Source of the DNA: Trichostrongylus colubriformis
Lineage: Eukaryota > Nematoda > Chromadorea > Rhabditida > Trichostrongylidae
Direction: 5' to 3'
Assembly: GCA_963978905.1 (NCBI GenBank)
Contig: OZ022258.1
Location: forward strand, 38,811,282 to 38,875,281
DNA length: 64,000 nucleotides
Shown here: piece after piece, positions 15,001 to 24,209 of the stretch
How positions within the stretch are numbered: the first letter of the stretch is position 1
How the letters are laid out: each line of letters starts with the position of its first letter
Made by a program: the position numbers and the translations under genes
Notes under the pieces: model-generated
Databases searched by the model: none
The model's input: the letters and a program-made list of their open reading frames with translations, nothing else
Told to the model about the DNA's origin: nothing

Positions 15001-18000
15001 GCTGGCTTACAAGCATCTAATCTCGTAAAGGAGTATTGGTTTCGTGGCGCAGCTAGTTGGTACTCGTTTTCACATTATTGTACCGAGGTGTTAGCGATTT
15101 CAGGAAAAAAATAATAAAATAAGATATGATTTTCAAAATTATTTCCTGTTTAGTTTCCATGAAGATGTGGTAACTCAATATCTGATAACTTCTTATTCAG
15201 AATTCGATGGTCATCGACAAGAAGCCAATTGTTCCACCTCATGGTACGAGCAACGTTCCATCCGCTCCACCACAGACAATGAAGAATCAAAATGATGAAA
15301 GTGGTGTGTCTTGTGATATTCATTTACAGCCAAGCCCAAAGAGCAGTTCAGAAACTTTGGATCGTCCTACATGTTTGGATGATCTCTTACCGATGCCTAG
15401 TGCTCCTCCAGCTTTAGAAGAATCGTGCACGGAAAAATTAGTTTGAGACCCATATGATTATGTTGTGTTTGCTTGATAAGGATCGTATGCAAAGTTTCGC
15501 CCGAAAATGTGAGAATCCGCTAAAATGCAGCTCCTCAAAATGGTGGCCGATGGGGCGGGGCCTCAGGGTGAGTCCCCGCCCAGTCATCCGTCAGGGTCGG
15601 AGACGAAGAGTGAGACTGTTTTCTTAACTCTCTGTTTCCACTATTTGTCTCCGACCGCGGCGGACGACGATTTACTCTGAGGTCCAGCCTCCTTGGCCAC
15701 CACTTCGAGGTGCTGTATCTTAGCCGGTTTCTCGCTTTTTGTGTGAAACTTTGCATGCAGCCCTTATTTGGTGAATAAAACATAAATGTATGAGAAATAG
15801 AGATACTCATTCTTCTGTGCACATTCCTTCACTGTGATATGGGAAACTATTGGGTTGGGGAATAAGTCCCCGCCGTTTTTTTCAACCCCGTTTTTCACAT
15901 TGTTCCCTTCATCATTCGACGGAACTTATATATGTTTTCGATAGAGCTTTTCCTGCTCTACAAAAAACTGCTATTGGTTTTTTCGTTTCCTTCGATTACA
16001 TAATATTTATGAGGTTTGGAAATGAAGTAAGCTAAAGGCGAAAAAGTGGCACTTGCGCACCTCATCTTTCTCGTCTGCCGTCAAGAACAAAAATATATGT
16101 GTATATGATTTGGATAGAGCTTTTTTAGCTCTACAGAATGATACGCATTTTTGTTCAAATCGCTCAATTTTTTGCTGTTTTTAAGACTCACTAATGCAGT
16201 ACTCACAAAGGTGTGCACTTTCGTTATCTCCTCTTCCTCGCCTACCATCGAGATTGAAGAGAATGTGCATATATGCATTCGATAGAGCTTTTTTTGCTCT
16301 ACAAGCAATATTACTCTTCTTTTGTATCCTCTCATATTTTAGCATGTAAGGATAGGTTTCCACCAGTTCTTCAATTCAAAATTGCGTGATGAAAATAAAT
16401 AATTGACAGAGCATTTTATATCGTTCGATAGAGCTTTTTTGCTCTACAAGATGGTGTTCACGGCTTTTGTTCAAATAAATTTTTGCCACTTTTTTGATCA
16501 TTTGAAAGTCGACGAAATCGAGCATTTTCGTCACATGTGGTCGAAAATGCTTGATTTCGTCGACTTTCAAATGATCAAAAAAGTGGCAAAAATTTATTTG
16601 AACAAAAGCCGTGAACACCATCTTGTAGAGCAAAAAGAGCTCTATCGAACGATATAAAATGCTCTGTCAATTATTTATTTTCATCACGCAATTTTGAATT
16701 GAAGAACTGGTGGAAACCTATCCTTACATGCTAAAATATGAGAGGATACAAAAGAAGAGTGATATCGTTTTGTAAAGCAAAAAAAGCTCTATCGAATGCA
16801 TATATGCACATTCTCTTCAATCTCGATGGTAGGCGAGGAAGAGGAGATAACGAAAGTGCACACCTTTGTGAGTACTGCATTAGTGAGTTTTAAAAACAGC
16901 AAAAAATTGAGCGATTTGAACAAAAATTAGTATCATTGTGTAGAGCTAAAAAAACTATCCAAATCATATACACATATATTTTTGTTCTTGACGGCAGACG
17001 AGAAAGATGAGGTGCGCAAGTGCCACTTTTTTGCCTTTAGCTTACTTCATTTCCAAACCTCATAAATATTATGTAATCGAAGGAAACGAAAAAACCAATA
17101 GCAGTTTTTTGTAGAGCAGGAAATGCTCTATCGAAAATATATATAAGTTCCGTCGAATGATGAAGGGAACAATGTGAAAAACGGGGTTGAAAAAAACGGC
17201 GGGGACTTATTCCCCAACCCAATAGTAACATAACTAAGGTGGCGGGAATTCGTTGCGCACGTGTTGATCTGTAATCTTTTAAAAGTTGAATATGCATAGT
17301 AACTTTTCGCGATATATACCTAAGGACTGCCTTGATAAGGTTACTTCCTTGAGGAGGTTAGAGGTGGCTTTACGGATGTAAGCTGGATGTGGTCGTTTTT
17401 TGGCCGCTGCTCGGCTGTGAGGTTTACGACACTTTGTTCTATTGACTCTTTCGTAGTTGCAACGTGACGTAACGCATACCTTCACGGTTCGGTGACGTAG
17501 TCGCTTCTCTGATTGAACATCCCTGGAATGGATACTGGAATGCACATCCTTCTTTGGAGTGTGGTGGGAGAGGAAGGGGCTGAAAAGTGGATTTTATGGG
17601 TAAGAGGGATGCTTTGACAAAGAGTACTTGAGAACGGGAAACAGTGATCCGATGACTGCGTAATCGATGAGTCATTCATTTCATCTGTGAAGTAACCACT
17701 CCAACCGTACCGAGAGAATGAGTTGTGCTTGAAACTGCCCCATCCATTTTCACTGAGCCCTCTAAGAAATTTCCAGCACAACCCTTCCCTCAGAAACTTG
17801 TCCAACTAACCCTTTATCTAAGAAAGAAAACCGCACAGTTTGTCCCCCGTTCGGGATTCATCCTTTCCATAAAGGTCCAATGCATTGAATCGTGGAGGCA
17901 TTTGAGAGCTTGTGTAGCCTCTATGGTCAAAAAGGTGTTTTATTCTTCTTTCATGTCCTGCTGACCGGTACCGGGGGAAGGGAAGTTCTATTTTCGTGGA

Positions 18001-21000
18001 GGGGTACACGATATCCAGCCTCTGCTCTACTTTTCACCCGTCTGTTAGTTTTGAACTATCTCCAGAGCATGCAACCTTTGTTGTTGTCAAAGCTGTCGTT
18101 ATCTACCTTGCATTTTATCTGCTTCCGAAATTGCCCGTTTAATATGTCTTCTTCTTTCCGTTGTCAGAATAAATTCAAATGAAAATAGGAGGGAAAACAG
18201 AGTCTAGGTTTCGAATCAACTGGCATCATAGTTTAATTGCGGTTTACAATGCCCAAAAGACCTGGAGGAGGGACGGGTCGAAGATTCTGTTGATTCCAGC
18301 GGCAAAAAATTCGTAAAAATGCGGAACAGCGTCTTTGCACTATCCCTCTCCTCCACCATATGTCCTTTATTAGGCTCTGAATTATCCCTACTATTGGGTC
18401 ATTCCATAAGTAGTGTCTTTTTTTTTCAGCAAAAATTTTTGCCATAAACAAGTCCACGTGTTTTTGCAGCCTTTTATGAATTATTCGGAAGTAAATTTCC
18501 GAATGATTCATAAAAGGCTGCTCTACAAAGTGACATGCTCGATTTTCGAGTGTGTTACAATGGCGCCGACATTTAGGCTGGCGAAGGGGTAGGTCCAGCA
18601 GTCGAAAATTGGCCAAACCGGCAATCAATTAGAACACTATATTTACATGAGGAAAACTAACCAACCATGTTTTCCATACTTAGCCCCGACATTTTCTGCA
18701 AGTTCCACCAGTCAGTTGCTAAAAATGTCCCGTCGCTCTTTTTCCACATTTAATTTTTCCGCAACAACTCGGTGATTTCAGACAATTTTTTCGAACCAAG
18801 GCAAGAGAATTTCCTCAACCAATCAGTTGAGCGAGTGCTGAAATATTAAGAACAAGTGGTGGGTAGGAACAGGGGGGAACCACTGACCGGATTCCTCAAC
18901 TTTCTCTAGGAAAAAATAAATTGCGAAAAATGTCAACTGGAATCCTGTCACATGGTATCAAAACTCAATCTGAATAGCAGCCAAAACAAGCTAGAAAAAT
19001 ATTTTCGATATAGCAGAAAGGTTCTCCAAAGTGGTTCATTAAACAATTCTAAGCAAGAAGTTTGAAAGAAAAAATTTCATTTTGAATGAGTGTGAGTGCT
19101 TTCGAAAAAAGTTTTAGAAAAAGAACGACACATTTTCTTGATCAAGTAAGTATTGGAAATCGTAGAAGAGGTCAGGACTAAGTACGCGACACATGACTGG
19201 TTGATTTTTCTGAAGTGAGATGTAGTGTTTCAATTGATTGCCGGTTTGGCCAGTTTGTGTCGGCTGGACCTACCTCTTCTCCAGCCTAAATGTCGGCCCC
19301 ATTCTAACAAACTCAAAAACTGAACATGACATTTTGTAGAGCAGGAAATTTACTTCCGAATGATATATGCTATGTTGCACAAACTTGTGATTTTATGGCA
19401 AAAATTTTTGCAAAAAGCAAGTGAAAAGTTTGAGAAGCTCATCAAATGTATAAGCGACTTCTGTGCTGACATTACTTATGGAATGACCCAATATATATAA
19501 AACGCTTCGTCTGCTGTACGTCCGTCCCTTTGTCCGTCCCTCCGTTTGTCACGAAATTAGGTAATGTAAGTGTGGTATGCGTAGGACATGGGACAGAAAG
19601 TAAAGACCACACATGGACCAAGTGAGGCATAGCCTACGGTGGCGGGCTCTACAGGAATGTTGCATTTTCAGCGCAAAAATTGTTGATTAGGTTTGAATGT
19701 GCCCCAAACGAATGTGTAGGGAGAATGGATTTAGGTCAGCGAGCGAGTTCCTGAATGTCAAGAAAGAATTTAGGGCGCAATGGGCGGAGTATTTTGGGTG
19801 TTGGGCCAGCTTGGACAGTACATGAAAACGACCCGTGGAGATGGGGACAAGTGTGGTATGGGTGGGGCGTGGGACAGGAAATAAAGGCCACACATGGTCC
19901 AAGTTAAGCTCCGCCCACAGTGGAGGGAACGTGCACTGGAATGTTCTCTTTGCACCCCTCATCCACAACATCGGCTTTGGGTTCTCTAATGTTAAATATG
20001 GGCAACTCTGCTTAAAGCGCGTCTTGTATTAAGTTGATCGAAAACCATACGCATAATAATAGCAATGAAAGATGCCTTGTGTTGTTATTATCCCTAAACT
20101 TGCGACACCGTCACACGACAAAAGTATCTTATGGTTAGTGACCGAGTCTCTGCGCTATACTCTGACTTCACATGAACAAGCCAAAACTGCGGCCATCCAT
20201 CTGTCAGTCGCCAGGAAAGGGGATAGAAATGGTATGGCTGTTCTTGGAAACTGAACCAGTATTTTCAAACATCGCTATGTCTGATGCGGACATAGTCACC
20301 TCTGATGCAGTTAGTCCCTGGTTGGTGTAGCAAACGTTGACAATGACACTTTGTTGTGTACATAAAGAATAAATTGGTCTTTCGATCACTGAATACCAAA
20401 ACTTTTATCAGAAAAGTGCTTCACTATCACTTGTTATTTAGTAGCCACCAGCAGGTCATCCGAGCCCTCTTAAGCATGCCTCACCTCCAAAAGACCACAG
20501 CATCTATTAGGTTGTCCCAAAAGCCTTGTCGTATTTCTCCAAAAAAAACATCAGTAACTCTTGTTCACTTCGAGGCAGGTCCAGGCGGTTCAGAAATATG
20601 GTAGAACGTTCCCTAAGCTTTCTAGGAAAATTCATATTGACCCACCAAATCCCGTGGAAAGAGCTACAATGCCCGTTGTCGATACCCACCCAACTCGCGG
20701 TGTCATCTATTATGAGCGGTCTTGCGGCACCAAAACGACGGAAGCTTGCCACTCCATCAGCGCTGCATTGGGCAAGGGATGTGTGAGCTACGAGACCGTG
20801 CAACGCTGGTTCATCAGCTCCAGCACCGGCGAGATTGACATGAAAGACAAACCACGCTTGGGACTGTGCTGGTTCTGGGATGCGGAAGGAATGCTTTTCC
20901 GTGAGGTGCTGGTACAAGGCGAGACAGTCACCGCTACCGTATGCACCCACCAGCTCCAGCAGCTCGCCGTCGCTGTTCGAGAAAAGCGCCGAAAAAGGTC

Positions 21001-23068
21001 GGCGGTCACCCTCCTACATGACGACGCCCGCTCCAATTTCCTCCGATTTCGCGAAAAGTGCCCAGGCCAAGCTACAGTAGCTCGGCTGGGATATCCTGCC
21101 CCACCCGCCATACACTCCAGACATTGCCCTTTCTGACCAACACCTTACCCATCCTCTCGAATCCTTCCTGGCCAAGAGAAAATTCCTTGATTATGACTCG
21201 CTTGCGAAGGCGATCGCTGACTTCTTCGACTCTCAGAACCCAGAGTTCTGGGAGGAGAGAATCAACGATTTTCCTATAAAGTAGCAGAGGGTTGCCGATA
21301 ACAATGGTCACTACGTTGTTGCCTAATTGTTATTTGTTGGACGAAAAAAATAAAAAGTGATGATCGAAAAAAAAAATACGACAAGACTTTTGGGACAACC
21401 TAATACTTTGTGTTTGTATGACAGCCACCTCACTTATCCACGTGACGTCGATCGATGCGTCAGTAATGCGTCGCTCGGAAATCACGTCTTTGTCAACACC
21501 AACGATTCGAGAGGGGATTTAAGTTCTCGAGTTTTAGGTGTTTTGTTTCCAACGTCACTTTATCTAGCACTTCCACAGGGTGCGGTAAAGTTTGACCGCT
21601 TGACAAAGTCTTACCATTTCAAGTATGAAGGAGGTATCAACATGAATTTTGTTTGAAGTATAGGTGATCATTAAACATTTCATTATGTAGCCCTAAAACC
21701 GATAAGATCGCTCACGCCCCATACACGCTCGCAAAGAGTGCGAGGAAGAGCGTATATCGCCGGATGCAGGTGAGCGCTGTGCAATAAACAGACTTCAGAA
21801 TTCGGAGAAAATGGAGAGATAGTGCACGCTTCGCCTTTCAAGATACTACAAATGGAATATTGAGCGGGTTAAGACTCATTCTTTTGGTAGTTACTGCTGC
21901 GAGATGGTGAAGTCGTGAAGGCTGTGCTGAGACCACTGTTGCCGTAGTGCAGTCTTGTGGGTCAAGGCTGTTTCCTTCTGGAAGTCATCCGAATGGGGTC
22001 AGTTGAGTTATCATCAAAGGGCGTAAGTATCTCTGACGGCATTGTCGATTCAGTTGTGCTGGTCGGTTCTAATTCGAATATCTTCCGATTTGTGGAATTT
22101 CGGTACTGCGCCGCACGTCTTGCAACAGGGCCTCTCCAGATTTCTTGGGTATAGGGCTATTAGATTCTCCCGTGTTGAGATCTTGTAGTGCAAAGCCTGC
22201 GCTCCTCCTCACATGTCATTCGTTGCTTCAAAACTACTTTTGTGAGAGCTTGGGGTGATGTGTGGCGATCACCTGCGACCCACGGCAAATGCTTTTCCTC
22301 ACCGTCTTCGTCATTGTGATCAAGTCAAAGACGATCCTGTCGAATTCCGGACGATACCAGTTGTGATAGTGCACACCACTGCGCGCGTAACATCGTGGGC
22401 GTCAGTGAATGAATCGAAATTGCTTTTTTATGAACTTACCCAGTACCCATTTCCAAACCACGCCCCGTCCGCCGTCGCCGGAACTTCACGTGGTCCATGT
22501 GTCATCTTTACTTCTTGTCCCATGCCCTACCCGTCCCAATCTTGTCCCCATCTCCACAGGTTGTTTTTCATGTTATGCGTTATTTTGTGACAGACAGGGG
22601 GACGGCGGACGTACAGAAAGGCAGACGAAGCGTCTTATACAAAGTAGTGTGTGGGATATGTCAGTGGGAACTTGTAGATTACATATACCAGTGCAACACA
22701 TGCAGATACCTCATTTCCTCCTTATGGTGAAGTTTTGCCACGCGGTCAATGCTTTTGCTGCGCTCTGCACATTCACATGAAAGGGCGTCAGATTGTCGTA
22801 TAGCCTGTTGTCATGCGAATAACTATCTGCTTTTATGCTTCTATGTTTAAAAGAGTATGAAAGGGTATCGCGTAAGGACAATCCGTTGAAGTCACAGGCA
22901 GCCTCATTTTTCACGTCATCCTGTAACATTTTTTCAGAGCTCATGTTCCCAGAACCACCAAGTACGTTCGCTGGTGGCAGTAATAGCAGACCTGGTGGCG
23001 GTGGAACTGGTGGTGACCTCGATTTCGACGAGTTGGCGAGACGATTTGATCAGTTGAAGAAGAAGTAA
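1..23068 (+). CDS. IST1: IST1 homologue, ESCRT-III-associated protein (3' part, 5' end outside window)
   Basis: Exons read as 1-134 (partial), 192-309, 365-436, 516-618, 15201-15440 and 22940-23068, all phase-compatible. Exon 1 opens with VPDPDVM, as at the end of the IST1 helical domain. Exons 2-4 give a Gly/Pro-rich linker, including GPNGLPIYPG, matching the low-complexity middle of IST1. The last exon ends DLDFDELARRFDQLKKK, the MIT-interacting (MIM1) tail that binds VPS4/LIP5. IST1 regulates VPS4 and works in endosomal sorting, tubule scission and cytokinetic abscission. The 14.6 kb and 7.5 kb introns are full of repeats. Weak points are the donor GTTTGA at 15441 and the last acceptor, where phase requires CAGAG|CTC. 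Exon 15201-15440 could instead be an alternative 3' end, because TGA follows at 15444. The family call is firm; these two borders are not. Confidence 0.87.
1690..2611. repeat. Partial TTGGGTCATTCC-family foldback MITE
   Basis: The interior (ATGGCGCCGACATTTAG near 1727 and CGTAGAAGAGGTCAGGAC-like sequence near 2338) matches the elements at 12367-13377 and 18394-19491. The right terminus ACTTATGGAATGAACCAA lies at 2594-2611. The matching left terminus is not visible upstream, so the copy is 5' truncated or eroded. Confidence 0.75.
3052..3222. repeat. GC-rich dispersed repeat
   Basis: A GC-rich block with strings such as GAGATACGCAGCCATGCCTG. Its reverse complement is recognisable, diverged, at about 27500-27600 (GGCCGTGGCTGCGTGTCTTTG). 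The 85-codon frame across it is a composition effect rather than a gene. Confidence 0.5.
5078..5575 (-). pseudogene. Unassigned minus-strand open frame, possible element relic
   Basis: A 165-codon open frame inside the IST1 intron and the longest frame in that region. It has a hydrophobic stretch near SFVLLIDATYRPDPVLY. The D-x-T after a hydrophobic strand loosely recalls the first catalytic segment of MULE transposases, but no second motif is seen. Minus-strand frames further upstream (5966-6169) are also peptide-like but broken by stops. It may be a decayed element or chance. I assign no function. Confidence 0.2.
6582..7705. repeat. Internal duplication about 1.07 kb apart
   Basis: The string GTGGGTCTCATT..TAATGGGCATGG.CATTAG occurs at 6582-6638 and again at 7648-7705 in the same orientation, with an A-run after each. 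This suggests a diverged tandem duplication or two insertions of the same repeat. The short + strand frames between (for example 6446-6697 and 6820-7011) match no family I know. Confidence 0.45.
8691..8800 (+). repeat. tRNA-like, SINE-head candidate
   Basis: TGGTGTAGTGG at 8691-8701 fits a Pol III A box. GATTTCAAATCC at 8736-8747 fits a weakened B box at tRNA-like spacing. No cloverleaf with a paired acceptor stem is evident, so this is not a working tRNA. A tRNA-derived SINE head is the best reading. Confidence 0.35.
9505..10270. repeat. Diverged copies of the GGCACTATTCAACTAT palindromic repeat
   Basis: CGGCACTATTCAACTATAAT at about 9507 and GACACCGCGAGTTGATC at about 9532 match the terminus of the element at 23146-23767. 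Inward-facing blocks at 9575-9760 and 10020-10240 (ACGAATATG, TGATCACG, CAATTGCACC motifs) are further matches in both orientations. Confidence 0.6.
12367..13377. mobile_element. TTGGGTCATTCC foldback MITE, copy 2 (complete)
   Basis: The left terminus TTGGGTCATTCCATAAGTAA at 12367 and right terminus TTACTTATGGAATGACCCAA-like sequence ending at 13377 are flanked by TA on both sides, as for Tc1/mariner-superfamily insertions. The interior is itself largely palindromic, with GCGCCATTG..CATTTAGGCTGGCGAAGAG on both arms. There is no coding capacity, so it is non-autonomous. Confidence 0.85.
15042..15120 (+). repeat. tRNA-like, SINE-head candidate with A-rich tail
   Basis: GGCGCAGCTAGTTGG at 15046-15060 resembles a tRNA A-box region. 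A degenerate B-box region (GTTAGCGATTTCAGG) follows near 15090, then an A-rich tail. This is the order of a short tRNA-derived SINE. The B box is too poor for a functional tRNA. Confidence 0.35.
15850..17222. mobile_element. 1.37 kb full-length palindromic (foldback) element, copy 1
   Basis: The whole element is an inverted repeat centred near 16536. It begins TTGGGTTGGGGAATAAGTCC at 15850 and ends with the complement at 17222, flanked by TA on both sides. Arms are about 680 bp and nearly identical. Each arm carries four GATAGAGC-T-rich-GCTCTACA hairpin modules, at about 15940, 16113, 16281 and 16430, mirrored at 16623, 16770, 16938 and 17110. No transposase frame is present. TA duplication and terminus style suggest mobilisation by a Tc1/mariner-type transposase. 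Confidence 0.9.
18394..19491. mobile_element. TTGGGTCATTCC foldback MITE, copy 3 (complete)
   Basis: Termini TTGGGTCATTCCATAAGTAG at 18394 and TTACTTATGGAATGACCCAA ending at 19491 are flanked by TA. The interior shares the GGCGCCGACATTTAGGCTGG block with the copies at 1690 and 12367. A strong internal hairpin lies at 18466-18522. It is non-coding. Confidence 0.87.
18466..18522. repeat. Long perfect-type hairpin inside MITE copy 3
   Basis: GCAGCCTTTTATGAAT and ATTCATAAAAGGCTGC pair across a short loop. With the adjacent TTCGGAA/TTCCGAA the stem is about 25 bp with one mismatch. It is not seen at the same place in the 12367 copy, so it is a local rearrangement of this copy. Confidence 0.7.
20507..21403 (+). 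mobile_element. Deleted mariner element, copy 1
   Basis: Terminal inverted repeats TTAGGTTGTCCCAAAAG (20507) and its complement ending at 21403 are flanked by TA duplications. At about 0.9 kb it is shorter than a full mariner (about 1.3 kb). The interior encodes broken pieces of a D34D mariner transposase on +, described separately. It lies inside the last IST1 intron. Confidence 0.92.
20640..21326 (+). pseudogene. Mariner transposase pseudogene with internal deletion
   Basis: The N-terminal helix-turn-helix region is recognisable (TTEACHSISAALGKG, then ETVQRWF). It runs directly into the catalytic core (WFWDAEGM, first Asp; LLHDDARSN, second Asp), so the roughly 100 residues normally between are missing. 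A frameshift near 21090 moves the rest (PPYTPDIALSDQHL, then FLAKRKF) to another frame. A stop follows INDFPIK before QRVADNNGHYVV. No functional transposase can be made. Confidence 0.9.
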
Positions 23069-23145
23069 CAAGCTGCTCATTTTGCTATGTCCCTTGTAGA
23101 TGCCACTCAGCACACCATACCGACTTTGTATCTTATTTAAAAATC

Positions 23146-23767
23146 TTTGGCACTATTCAACTATTCCCACCCCAGACACCGCGAGTTGGGTCAAAAAATA
23201 ATTTTTGCTAAAACTTTGCCTAGGGGGGTTATTTGGGGTGCTGATCACGAATATGACATCCGTTCTTGCCGTTTGCGCCAAATTGGTGCAATTGCACCAT
23301 GTTGGTGCAACAACTCGTTTTCGCCATATTCGCTGAAACTTTGCCTAGGGGGGTTATTTGGGGTGCTGATCACGAATATGACATCCGTTTTGAGGCATTA
23401 GCGTCGTTTAATTCAATTACACTGCTAATATGGTATAGGCACCACACTGCTCCTGTAGGTGTTGCCTAAGCCTTGAAGGGGAAGGAAAGGTTTCCTTCCC
23501 CTTCAAGGCTTAGGCGAAAACTGAAAACCAATGTCGTATCCGTGATCAGCATTCTGAAGCTCCCAGATGGCAATTTTAGCCAAAATTAGGGAAAAACAGT
23601 TGTTGCACCAACATGGTGCAATTGCACCTATTTGGCGCAAACGGCAAAAACGGATGTCATATTCGTGATCAGCACCCCAAATAACCCTCCTAGGCAAAGT
23701 TTCAGCGAAAATTATTTTTTTGACCAACTCGCGGTGTCTGGGGTGGGAATAGTTGAATAGTGCCAAA
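23146..23767. mobile_element. GGCACTATTCAACTAT palindromic MITE just 3' of IST1
   Basis: TTTGGCACTATTCAACTATT at 23146 is mirrored at 23767. The middle (near 23490) is a hairpin of GCCTAAGCCTTGAAGG and its complement. The left arm holds a tandem duplication of a block ending TGATCACGAATATGACATCC (about 23190-23252 and 23335-23390). It starts 77 bp after the IST1 stop, so it may lie in the 3' UTR. The terminal 8 bases do not show a convincing target duplication. Confidence 0.8.
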
Positions 23768-24209
23768 TCTTTTTATTGCCTTTCATTTTCCTATAATTAC
23801 AGCAACAAAGAACTTTGTATCCGTGCACAGAAAATCCTTCCACTATTCCGTAGTTCACGTTTAGATGTCATTTCAAAGGCAGTTCGTGTACATGCGCTAT
23901 GTACAATTAATACGACGACAATATTGTATCAGTGTTATTTGTTTGCGGTGAGCCGCCTTTCTCATGTTTTGGCACTTTTTTGAGATCGCCTGATTTTTTA
24001 GTTCTTTTCGGAAAGGTGTAATGTATATCACCATTTGGTACGTCATGTAGTTTTGTTACCATGCTTATTTCATCAGATTTTCAAAAACCAAGGTTGTATA
24101 AAGGTTCTGCATCATCTTTCTTTGCTTCTATCTGTCTGCTGTATCACGGACGATGTACATACTTCTTCGTAATAACTTTCATTTTTCCTCTATTTACGGC
24201 TTTTTTTAG

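Larger units (their letters stand above)
619..15200 (+). other. Giant intron of the IST1 gene, repeat-filled
   Basis: This 14.6 kb segment between two phase-0 IST1 exons has no convincing gene of its own. It holds two copies of a TTGGGTCATTCC MITE, GC-rich dispersed repeats, pieces related to the 23.1 kb palindrome, two SINE-like fragments and short unsupported reading frames. Bases 619-1690, 3240-5070, 8040-8690, 10280-12360 and 13380-15040 show nothing I can name. Confidence 0.7.
19499..22640. repeat. Inverted GCTTCGTCTGC repeat pair around the mariner
   Basis: AACGCTTCGTCTGCTGTACG at about 19501 is matched in reverse complement by GTACAGAAAGGCAGACGAAG at about 22609. Inside each end lies a second shared block (GGGACAGAAAGTAAAGACCA-like at 19591 and 19870; its complement near 22495-22560). 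The pair may be termini of one larger element or two facing copies of a dispersed repeat. Confidence 0.5.
15441..22939 (+). other. Last IST1 intron, 7.5 kb, transposon-rich
   Basis: It contains the 1.37 kb palindrome, a complete TTGGGTCATTCC MITE and an 0.9 kb mariner, with a pair of inverted GCTTCGTCTGC-type repeats outside the mariner. Bases 17230-18390 and 21410-22480 show no feature I can support. Confidence 0.65.

Noticed and set aside
16403..16657. Nearly identical proteins on both strands at the centre of the palindrome
   Set aside because: This is a consequence of the perfect inverted repeat; there is no codon bias or splice signal.
15939..17134. CRISPR-like array, because short repeats recur every 150-170 bp
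   Set aside because: Repeats are palindromic T-tract hairpins in a eukaryotic transposon, spacers are far too long and mirror each other, and no cas genes are present.
20507..20950. Antisense frames over the mariner (147 and 107 codons)
   Set aside because: They are shadows of the transposase pseudogene in the opposite strand.
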